From positions 1-5,413 of the forward strand of contig JAIRNW010000005.1 of the NCBI GenBank assembly GCA_031257795.1: a DNA stretch of 5,413 nucleotides, given 5' to 3'. A program made the position numbers and the translations under genes. The notes beneath the pieces are model-generated. The model had not been told where the DNA came from. It worked only from the letters and a program-made list of their open reading frames with translations, and made no database searches. This document shows positions 1 through 5,270 of this stretch, in pieces; within the stretch, counting starts at the first letter, position 1; every line of letters starts with the position of its first letter. The DNA comes from Holosporales bacterium (lineage in GTDB: Bacteria; Pseudomonadota; Alphaproteobacteria; BNTO01).

Positions 1-120
1 CAGTTTTTGGGTACGTCGATCCGGTGCTCGAATGCTCACGTACATCTAAGTACGCTCCGCTTCTGTGCTCCGTGTCTCCTTCCCAAAATTCTGATTTTGA
101 AGGTTTCGAAAGAGGTCCAT
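1..120 (-). repeat. Dispersed repeat, copy A
   Basis: Read on the minus strand, this segment runs from an ATG at 120 through a purine-rich stretch, a core GCGTACTTAGATGTACG (55-39) and a distal GAGCACCGGATCGACG (30-15). The core contains an inverted repeat, CGTAC (39-43) and GTACG (50-54), with a 6-base loop. The order of these blocks recurs, diverged, in copy B (same strand) and copy C (opposite strand, after rpoZ). The minus strand also has a 24-codon frame from the ATG at 120 to a TAG at 46, with no ribosome binding site. I do not recognise a named family. It may be a palindromic repeat or the decayed remnant of a former coding element. Confidence 0.45.
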
Positions 121-197
121 TGTTAATTATCACCGGAACTTATAAATGTCTGGCTCACTGCTTCAAATTCTTTTTGTGACTGAATGGAAATCGCGTA

Positions 198-218
198 AGG
201 CTGGAGGGGGTCCAGCCT
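198..218. other. Perfect 8-bp GC-rich stem-loop
   Basis: AGGCTGGA (198-205) and TCCAGCCT (211-218) are exact reverse complements around a loop of five G. The stem could form in RNA from either strand. No T tract follows on either strand, so it is not a standard intrinsic terminator. It could be a transcript-end structure for a gene beyond the left edge, or a structured RNA or protein-binding site. Confidence 0.45.
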
Positions 219-281
219 CGTTGGCGCTCTATTTGGCAAAGCGTCAACTAACGCAATGATATATAGAAATAATTTAAAAGG

Positions 282-319
282 CATTAAACACTTAATGTAT
301 TCTTTGTTTTATTTTTTAT
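282..319 (+). terminator. Weak AT-rich hairpin followed by T-rich tract
   Basis: CATTAA (282-287) pairs with TTAATG (292-297) across a 4-base loop. About 20 bases rich in T follow on the plus strand (300-319). The shape matches a rho-independent terminator, but the stem is short and AT-only in its core apart from one C-G pair. If real, it would end a transcript entering from the left. No upstream gene is identifiable, so confidence is low. Confidence 0.25.
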
Positions 320-387
320 GTAAAGTAATATATGCATGCGGTGGGTAAAAGATTTGCATAGCATGAGCTCTGTGTGTATCCCCAGCT

Positions 388-594
388 TCCAAAAGTTTGC
401 GAGTTCGCCGATCCGGGGCCCCAACAAAGTCTACGACTTTGGCGGGAACACGACGCTGCTCGGGTGCTAACGCGCGTTAAGTACGCTGCGTGTCTGCGCT
501 TCGAGGTTTCTGTTGGTGACTGAGACGCGTAATCTTCACTAAAATCTTGTTTCTGTTGCTGGCGAACTGTAGAATTCCGCTTGTAGAGGTTCAT
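388..594 (-). repeat. Dispersed repeat, copy B, with a 40-bp hairpin insertion
   Basis: On the minus strand this segment follows the same block order as copy A: ATGAACCTCTACAAG beginning at 594 (copy A: ATGGACCTCTTTCGA), a GCAGCGTACTTAACGCGCGTTAGCA-like core near 492-468, then CCCGGATCGGCG near 419-408. It continues into CGAACTCGCAAACTTTT (407-391), which is identical over 17 bases to copy C (1127-1143). Relative to A, about 40 bases are inserted at 417-456. The insertion contains CAAAGTC (425-431) and GACTTTG (435-441), a perfect 7-bp stem. An outer CCC (420-422) and GGG (444-446) can extend it. The boundaries are approximate and were aligned by eye. Confidence 0.5.
547..575 (+). promoter_or_regulatory. 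Candidate sigma-70 promoter of rpoZ
   Basis: TTGTTT (547-552) and TAGAAT (570-575) are separated by exactly 17 bases. The -10 box matches the consensus at five of six positions and the -35 box at three of six. Transcription would start near 582, giving a leader of about 27 bases before the rpoZ ATG, with the ribosome binding site inside it. The placement is sensible, but the call rests on sequence pattern alone. Confidence 0.4.
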
Positions 595-597
595 TAC

Positions 598-603
598 AAG
601 GAG
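598..603 (+). promoter_or_regulatory. rpoZ ribosome binding site
   Basis: AAGGAG lies five bases before the ATG at 609. This is a good Shine-Dalgarno match, and it fixes the rpoZ start at the codon where similarity to omega subunits begins (MARVTVEDC). Confidence 0.75.
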
Positions 604-608
604 TTGTT

Positions 609-1031
609 ATGGCGAGAGTTACTGTTGAAGACTGTATAGATAAGATTCCCAATCGTTTCGAGTTGGTTTTGTTGGCGGCTCAGAGAACGCGCGAGCTCTT
701 CGCCGGCGCGCTGCCCACCGTCTCGCGCGACAATGACAAAAATCCAGTTATTGCGCTGCGTGAGATAGCGGAGGAGGCCGTTCCCGTTGATACGTTGAAG
801 GCCCGCTTCATAAATGCTCTGAAGCACAATGCCTACGGATTCGGCGAGGGAAAGGAGCACTACGACGACGTGCAGCAAGCGATTGGAGACGAAAAGACGT
901 CTCGCCTGGAAGTTGACGAGAATATTGAAGAGGTCAAGAAGTTGGAGGCGCAGGCTGTATCAGAAGACGTGGAAGCGGTTGACGACTTCGACGAAGGTGA
1001 GGGTGATGAGTTGGATGGTGCGTTTTCGTAG
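609..1031 (+). CDS. rpoZ: DNA-directed RNA polymerase omega subunit
   Basis: The omega subunit binds the beta' subunit of RNA polymerase, aids its folding and assembly into the core enzyme, and acts in the cytoplasm. The product is 140 residues. The first 60 or so carry the family pattern: MARVTVEDC, then IPNRFELVLLAAQRTREL (compare E. coli IGNRFDLVLVAARRARQM), then NDKNPVIALREIAEE (compare NDKTTVIALREIEEG). The remaining 80 residues are longer than the E. coli tail (whole protein 91 residues). They end in a strongly acidic segment rich in Glu and Asp (about residues 100-140). The start has a good Shine-Dalgarno sequence five bases away and a plausible promoter upstream. The gene lies 123 bases before the next plus-strand gene and may or may not share its transcript. 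No sign of damage is seen. Confidence 0.95.
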   Translation: MARVTVEDCIDKIPNRFELVLLAAQRTRELFAGALPTVSRDNDKNPVIALREIAEEAVPVDTLKARFINALKHNAYGFGEGKEHYDDVQQAIGDEKTSRLEVDENIEEVKKLEAQAVSEDVEAVDDFDEGEGDELDGAFS

Positions 1032-1034
1032 CGT

Positions 1035-1150
1035 ATTCCCAACTATAAAAAAAATTGGAGGCAGGAGGTACGTAGCGCGGGGCGGAGCTGTGCTCGACGT
1101 ACTGCTCAAGTCGAACATCGAAGCGACGAACTCGCAAACTTTTTGTGGCT
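1035..1150 (+). repeat. Dispersed repeat, copy C, in the rpoZ downstream gap
   Basis: This gap segment resembles the minus-strand reading of copies A and B. AATTGGAGGCAGGAGG (1053-1068) matches the AATTTTGGGAAGGAGA block of A. GGCGGAGCTGTGCTCGACGT (1081-1100) corresponds to the AGCGGAGCGTACTTAGATGT core. CGAACTCGCAAACTTTT (1127-1143) is identical to bases 407-391 of copy B. Inside it, AGGAGGT (1063-1069) is a near-perfect Shine-Dalgarno sequence, but no good start codon follows at a usable distance. A TATAAA at 1044-1049 could be a -10 box for the next gene, but no matching -35 box is evident 17 bases upstream. The repeat ends a few bases before the next gene's ATG, so it forms most of that gene's leader. 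Confidence 0.4.
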
Positions 1151-1154
1151 GAGT

Positions 1155-3332
1155 ATGTCTGGAAAATTCGGAACAGATTTCTTATTTGTCGAGTGTCCGA
1201 GGTGTGCTGTGCGGCTGTGCGTTGCGCGAAAGGCCTTGCCGCAGCTCACCTCCCACAAAGATACGGGGGCAAGCGGCTGGCTGTTCTGCTGTGGGCAATG
1301 TACCCATAAGTGGTGGCATGCGGAAGAGCCGCCAGAGGCTGAGTTGGCGGGAAGTGGGGTGGACGTGGACGAGCCTGCTCCGTCCGAACCAGAGAGCCCG
1401 ACTGGCACTGGTGGCGGCGCCCTTGATGAAATAAAAAGACTACTAACTGAATTTGCCGAAGAACATCCTGATGCTAATGATGCGAATAAGCGAGAGGTGT
1501 ACGAAGCGGTAGGTTGTGCGGGGGCGCAAAAAGGGCCTGTGTTTGTGGAAAGTCCAGAGTCACAAGCCGCAAAATCTCCGCCTCTCCCCGAGCGAACGCC
1601 GGCAGTTGGTTCGTCAAAAAAACCAAAAGATCGCAAGCAACGTTGGCTTAACAAGGAAGGGAAGGTTGGGTCGGCGTTTTTCCCAAAAAAGAATGTCAGG
1701 AGGACCGGCGATAAGTCTTGGAAACCAACGTCGTCGCCGATATCAGCGGATGCGGATCGTCAGTACTCATATAAGAGGATTTCTACAAAGGAGATGCTGA
1801 CGAAGGATCGTCCCGCTACTCCGGCGGAACCAATCCCACAGCAGACGGGCTTTTCCCCAAAGGAAAGTCAGGTGGAAGGGCAGGGCGTTACAAAAAAGAA
1901 TAGTCTGTTGAAGCCATTCCGTCCCGTAACGCTGAAACCTGCGGAAAAACTGAGGTCAGAGGCACAAATTGTGCCAGATTTCAGTAGTCTCAAAAAAGAA
2001 GGAGCGTTGCCAACAGAAAGAACGCGAAAGATGCACACTGTTGTGAAAACGGCTGTTCATTCTGGTTTGCTTCGGCGGGTCTTTAGCAAAAAAATAAAAG
2101 AATCCACAGATGCGGAAGCGGAGCCGGATCATTATGAAAACAGTTCCAATACTTTTGGGGCATTTCTGAGCAAACTCCCTGAGTCTGATCCTGAGCCAAC
2201 GCCTTTAACCACGGAAGAGCGGTGCATCTCAAACACAGAAGAGGAGTGGGTAGATGAAAAGACGGTGAAAATTCCAACGGATGTGAAAACGGCGGTTCGC
2301 CTTGGTTTGCTGCACCGCGCCTTTAGCAAGAAAACGAAAAAACCGGCAGATAGCGGTAAGCCACACGAAAAAAGATCTGATAAGACTGTTGACGTGCTGC
2401 TAAGAGAGCCTCCAAAGCTCACGTTTAGGCCGGCTTTTCTAATGAAAAGAAGATCGTATATCGCTATTCAAAATTCCGGAAGCGTTGAGCTGCTGGATTT
2501 CTCTGGATTGGAAGACTCAACCCACGATGGCGGCGTTTCTCCTCATAGATTCAATGTGGGGGTGACCGCGGGGAACTGGCAAAATGTGGGGGTTGCTGAT
2601 AATTGGCAGGTAGGCTCGGGGGAGCGGTCTCCGTGGTCACATGATGTTCCAGATTCTTGGCCGCTCATTGAACAGCAGGAGTGGAGGGGGCTTGCCGCCG
2701 AGGAGAATGCCGCAGATGAAAAAAATATTCGAGATGAGGAAGTTGACGCAGGCTCTTTTTTTAACCGTTCAAGTATTCGTAATCAAGACTTCCCTCAACC
2801 AGCCAGTTTAAAATTAAGGCGTACCCGTAAAGTAAAGCGAGAACCTCTCGCACATCAGGAAGAGACGCGCCATGAAGGCTGTGGACGCAGAAAAAAGTTT
2901 GCTTTTATTTGGCTTGCTGTTTGCCTGTCAACATTGGCGGCGGCCACTTTGACGAATAAATACAAAGACACTGCCATTGATTTATGGAAAACCTCCGCGT
3001 ACAGCCGGGCTATGTACAGCAAAGCGCCGCTCGATTTTCAAAACGTTATGTATGCCGTTGCTGGATCGAGGATTGTTGTTGTTGGGGAGGTTGTGAATCG
3101 AGGGGACGCCTCTTTGCCGATGCCAACTGTGGAGATCTCCGTCACAATCAACGGGATCAGGCAGATGTCGTGGCGCTACTTTCCGAAGCCTAAGAGGATT
3201 TTGCCATACGAGCATATCTTTTTTAGGACGGAAAATGACATTTCCTCAGTCGGCACTTTGAATGGCCGTGTCGAGAGCAATGAAGACCTTAGTGAGACCG
3301 ACAACATTGTCGTGGAGACCTCCTTTTTCTGA
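1155..3332 (+). CDS. Zinc-ribbon, single-pass membrane protein with DUF3426-like C-terminal domain
   Basis: 725 residues from the ATG at 1155. An in-frame TTG at 1143 would add four. I prefer ATG because the zinc ribbon begins shortly after it, although neither start has a clear ribosome binding site. Residues 14-17 (CPRC) and 46-49 (CGQC) form an MJ0042-type zinc ribbon, with the usual aromatic H-K-W-W after the second pair. The spacing between the pairs is longer than the canonical finger. Residues about 60-575 are charged, Lys/Glu/Pro/Ser-rich and probably disordered, with a duplicated basic segment (292-320 and 372-400) and a Trp-rich tandem region (467-510). A Lys/Arg cluster precedes one hydrophobic helix (about 582-600), so the N-terminus should be cytoplasmic. 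The final 120 or so residues look like the periplasmic domain DUF3426 (pattern VVVGEVVNRGDASLPMPTVE). Proteins with this architecture are common in alphaproteobacteria and their role is unknown. This one is much longer than usual because of the linker. The architecture is well supported; no function is proposed. Confidence 0.85.
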   Translation: MSGKFGTDFLFVECPRCAVRLCVARKALPQLTSHKDTGASGWLFCCGQCTHKWWHAEEPPEAELAGSGVDVDEPAPSEPESPTGTGGGALDEIKRLLTEFAEEHPDANDANKREVYEAVGCAGAQKGPVFVESPESQAAKSPPLPERTPAVGSSKKPKDRKQRWLNKEGKVGSAFFPKKNVRRTGDKSWKPTSSPISADADRQYSYKRISTKEMLTKDRPATPAEPIPQQTGFSPKESQVEGQGVTKKNSLLKPFRPVTLKPAEKLRSEAQIVPDFSSLKKEGALPTERTRKMHTVVKTAVHSGLLRRVFSKKIKESTDAEAEPDHYENSSNTFGAFLSKLPESDPEPTPLTTEERCISNTEEEWVDEKTVKIPTDVKTAVRLGLLHRAFSKKTKKPADSGKPHEKRSDKTVDVLLREPPKLTFRPAFLMKRRSYIAIQNSGSVELLDFSGLEDSTHDGGVSPHRFNVGVTAGNWQNVGVADNWQVGSGERSPWSHDVPDSWPLIEQQEWRGLAAEENAADEKNIRDEEVDAGSFFNRSSIRNQDFPQPASLKLRRTRKVKREPLAHQEETRHEGCGRRKKFAFIWLAVCLSTLAAATLTNKYKDTAIDLWKTSAYSRAMYSKAPLDFQNVMYAVAGSRIVVVGEVVNRGDASLPMPTVEISVTINGIRQMSWRYFPKPKRILPYEHIFFRTENDISSVGTLNGRVESNEDLSETDNIVVETSFF
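2028..2114 (+). repeat. Intragenic repeat, unit 1 (basic helix segment)
   Basis: Encodes 29 residues (292-320) around VVKTAVHSGLLRRVFSKKIK. The matching unit at 2268-2354 encodes DVKTAVRLGLLHRAFSKKTK. The two units start exactly 240 bases (80 codons) apart. DNA identity is also visible (for example GTGAAAACGGC, TGGTTTGCT and TTTAGCAA in both), which indicates an in-frame duplication that has since diverged. Confidence 0.8.
2268..2354 (+). repeat. Intragenic repeat, unit 2 (basic helix segment)
   Basis: Second unit of the pair that begins at 2028, residues 372-400 of the zinc-ribbon membrane protein. Conserved positions include K-T-A-V, G-L-L, the R before (V/A)FSKK, and a trailing K. Both units would make a short basic amphipathic helix in an otherwise disordered linker, which suggests a binding segment for a membrane, nucleic acid or protein partner. 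Confidence 0.8.
2553..2609 (+). repeat. Short tandem repeat in the Trp-rich linker
   Basis: Two adjacent units encode NVGVTAGNWQ (residues 467-476) and NVGVADNWQ (477-485). Both begin with AATGTGGGGGT at the DNA level, of 30 and 27 bases. They open a segment in which Trp recurs at 475, 484, 494, 502 and 510, a spacing of 8-10 residues. Confidence 0.75.
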
Positions 3333-3376
3333 AAGCTCGGCTTGGATATTCAGCCACAAGTTGTGACTGTGTTGAT

Positions 3377-3571
3377 CTATGCGACGTTCTTAAGCTGGAT
3401 CTCCGTCCGTATAGACCTCTGGGTTATTGAGATTCCAACTGTTCCAAAATAAATCACTACGCCAAAAGTCAACAAAACAACGGTGCCCCACACCATCTTG
3501 TAGAACATATTTCCCCGCAACTGAATAAACTTGCCGCAAGCGATTCTAATACATGATGAGTGCTTGGTCAA
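3377..3571 (-). CDS. Small single-helix membrane ORF, possibly the detached C-terminal helix of Lnt
   Basis: This frame is in phase with lnt and separated from it by the lnt TAA (3587-3589) and five further codons. A TTG at 3571 would give 64 residues. An ATG at 3508, preceded by GGGGA three bases away, would give 43 residues and is the likelier start if it is a separate gene. The product has one clear membrane helix (MVWGTVVLLTFGVVIYF) and a polar tail. The lead-in FIQLRGNMFY resembles the conserved Y-x-R-x-G-N segment that precedes the last membrane helix in Lnt proteins, and the lnt frame here ends before that helix. The stretch may therefore be the C-terminal end of lnt cut off by a stop codon. 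The link is about 25 residues, longer than normal, which weakens this reading. It could also be an unrelated small membrane protein or chance. Confidence 0.4.
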   Translation of the reverse strand: MTKHSSCIRIACGKFIQLRGNMFYKMVWGTVVLLTFGVVIYFGTVGISITQRSIRTEIQLKNVA

Positions 3572-3586
3572 AGCTAGGCGTCGATG

Positions 3587-5269
3587 TTAAGCAGCGGTTT
3601 TCTCAATCCTTATCCTAACGAACTTGTTTATCTGCAGACGCTCTGGAACCCTTATCACTGCGTGCCCGAATTTATCGAAAACTGACGTACAGCCGTCGTT
3701 GGACACGCGGATCATCGGGAGTCTAGCCTCGATAACGCGCAGTCTATCGATGGCGTAGTGTTGCTCTTTTATAGAAGACGCGAACCAGCCGTCGTTAAGG
3801 ATTTGTATGATCAGCTTGGCCTTTCCGTCTTTGTTCGCGCATTTGAAAAACGATTCTGAACAAATCCTTGGAACGAAACATATTCCGCCTGCCGAAACGT
3901 TGCGCTCCACGCCAGCGGAGCAATCCACTTTACTTGCCGAATACCTGAAAATCGCCCGCAAGAGCCCGCGCAAAGGCGCATACTCCCCAAAAGGCAGCAA
4001 ACGCGTTTTGTCGTACACGTCTATGATGCCGTCCTTCGAAAGGATAAACATGCTGTTGCTCCACTCTATGGTCGGCTTGGTTTGCTTTATTCTGTCCGCG
4101 CCGAATATCACGATTGTGTTCTCTCCTTGAATACAATTTTGTATCTGCCGGACCTCTTCAGAGTCCGCATAGATCAGCCCTGGAACAACGGTTTCCGGAA
4201 GCACTACGAAATCAAGGTAGTTAGTCTTCTCAGAACCATTAGGCCTATCGCGGTCTGAGACTTTTGCAATAGGGCTATTTCCCCCGCTTTGCTCGGCTTC
4301 TGGCGCGCTATTGTCCTCTTTCTCCCTCCAAACCTTGTATTGCTTTTGTGCATCCGCTAATGTTGCTAGAACTTCCAGGAAAATCGGAGTTCTTTGGCTC
4401 GCCTTTAGTTTGCGGCTTTGCTGTATATTTGGCTGAATTAAAGCTACGTCAATCTCTGAAAATCCAGAGGGCCTTTCCACATCAAATTCATTAAAGGCAC
4501 GTCCCCCGTTCCAGAGGAGGAACAGAGCGGCACACGTGGCAAAGCTCGTGGTATAAACAGTCCGTAAAAACAAACAGGTTAGGATAAGAAGCCAAACGAA
4601 TGTTAGGGTATATATATTTGTTAAATTAACGAACTGGGCGATTCTCAGCCCAATCGTGGAATCGTCTAAGCAAAAGAGCGACGGAATCACGTTAAGCGGG
4701 AGTTGTGGAAAAAGCTCTGCGCGGAAAAATTCAAAAACAGCTATTAGAAGGCTCAGAGAGACCAAGCGCAGTGTTTTGCTGCGGATCAAGCCAGCGAACA
4801 AGCACGGGATGGCGATAAACAGGCCCAGGCCGAGCGAGAGCAGGAGGAGGCACACGGGGAACAGGTATTCCTGGCACGTGAGGCTGAATGCTGGGTACAG
4901 GTCGAAGAAGGCTACAACCCAGTATGCAGTGCCGAACGTTAGTCCACAGAGAAGGGCGGTTTTGACGCGGTGGCTAGTGTGAATACACTTTAGTAATCCA
5001 AGGAAGGCGAGGGCGCTCAGCAGCAGGCGGACAGTGAAGCCCGCGATGTATGATGTGAAGCAAAAGCCGAAGACGCACCCCAACAAAGAGGCAAACAGAA
5101 GCAGGATTTTGCGGGCAGGCTCTCGCGCCGGCACCCTTCTAAAAATATCAATACTCAACGATAGTGTTCTGATAACAAGAAATATCGGCAGAGTAGAGCA
5201 TTTTTTGAAGAATAAATCAAATTCCGTAACAAAAATTTTGCGAGTGTGCAATTTTAGTTTCGTATACAT
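3587..5269 (-). CDS. lnt: Apolipoprotein N-acyltransferase
   Basis: Lnt transfers an acyl chain from a phospholipid to the N-terminal Cys of apolipoproteins in the inner membrane, the last step of lipoprotein maturation after Lgt and LspA. 560 residues from the ATG at 5269. About six or seven membrane helices fill residues 54-254. The nitrilase-like (CN-hydrolase) domain starts at VALIQPN (275-281). The catalytic triad is visible: Glu359 (VLPETVVPG), Lys421 (VYDKTRLLPFGEY, with the conserved Glu429) and Cys470 (ICSES), followed by NDGWF (492-496). Oddities: the residue after the Cys is Ser, where E. coli has Tyr; a hydrophilic insertion lies at about 312-350; the frame ends (RIRIEKTAA) before the usual last helix; and about 45 extra N-terminal residues precede the expected start, with a TGA directly before the ATG and only a weak TAGG upstream. 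The true start may lie further in, for example at the GTG for Val46. The gene converges on the zinc-ribbon gene. The family call is firm, but activity is uncertain. Confidence 0.92.
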   Translation of the reverse strand: MYTKLKLHTRKIFVTEFDLFFKKCSTLPIFLVIRTLSLSIDIFRRVPAREPARKILLLFASLLGCVFGFCFTSYIAGFTVRLLLSALAFLGLLKCIHTSHRVKTALLCGLTFGTAYWVVAFFDLYPAFSLTCQEYLFPVCLLLLSLGLGLFIAIPCLFAGLIRSKTLRLVSLSLLIAVFEFFRAELFPQLPLNVIPSLFCLDDSTIGLRIAQFVNLTNIYTLTFVWLLILTCLFLRTVYTTSFATCAALFLLWNGGRAFNEFDVERPSGFSEIDVALIQPNIQQSRKLKASQRTPIFLEVLATLADAQKQYKVWREKEDNSAPEAEQSGGNSPIAKVSDRDRPNGSEKTNYLDFVVLPETVVPGLIYADSEEVRQIQNCIQGENTIVIFGADRIKQTKPTIEWSNSMFILSKDGIIDVYDKTRLLPFGEYAPLRGLLRAIFRYSASKVDCSAGVERNVSAGGICFVPRICSESFFKCANKDGKAKLIIQILNDGWFASSIKEQHYAIDRLRVIEARLPMIRVSNDGCTSVFDKFGHAVIRVPERLQINKFVRIRIEKTAA

Positions 5270-5270
5270 T

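Larger units (their letters stand above)
1..608. other. Gene-poor intergenic region upstream of rpoZ
   Basis: About 600 bases without a gene I can support. Two plus-strand frames are open from the left edge, one to a TAA at 124-126 and one to a TGA at 177-179. Neither product shows a recognisable family, so a truncated gene tail at the edge cannot be excluded but is not supported. A 92-codon minus-strand frame (594-316) has no ribosome binding site and a low-complexity Ser/Arg-rich product that covers repeat copy B. I treat it as spurious. The region holds repeat copies A and B, a perfect 8-bp GC-rich hairpin, an AT-rich hairpin followed by a T-rich tract, and the candidate rpoZ promoter. No tRNA cloverleaf was found. 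Long non-coding stretches like this are common in Anaplasmataceae genomes undergoing reduction. Confidence 0.6.

Noticed and set aside
316..594. 92-codon minus-strand frame upstream of rpoZ
   Set aside because: No Shine-Dalgarno sequence, low-complexity Ser/Arg product, and it spans repeat copy B. No family resemblance.
1..608. tRNA or other structured RNA gene in the left region
   Set aside because: No cloverleaf with a T-loop GGTTCGAATCC-like sequence was found. Only short isolated hairpins are visible.
1011..1049. TTGGAT and TATAAA as a promoter for the zinc-ribbon gene
   Set aside because: The spacing between the boxes is 27 bases, too long for a sigma-70 promoter. The TATAAA alone is weak evidence.
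829..1152. 107-codon plus-strand frame overlapping the rpoZ end
   Set aside because: Lies in another frame of rpoZ with a Lys/Arg/Ser-rich shadow composition. Its last part is only repeat C.
1106..1654. 182-codon minus-strand frame opposite the zinc-ribbon gene
   Set aside because: Antisense shadow of the well-supported plus-strand gene, with a Ser/Pro/Ala-rich product and no family signature.
3355..3365. Palindrome CACAAGTTGTG after the zinc-ribbon gene as a terminator
   Set aside because: The arms leave a one-base loop and no T tract follows. It cannot form a usable terminator hairpin; at most it is a weak symmetric site.
4656..4982. 108-codon plus-strand frame opposite lnt
   Set aside because: Antisense to the Lnt membrane helices, with a basic, featureless product.
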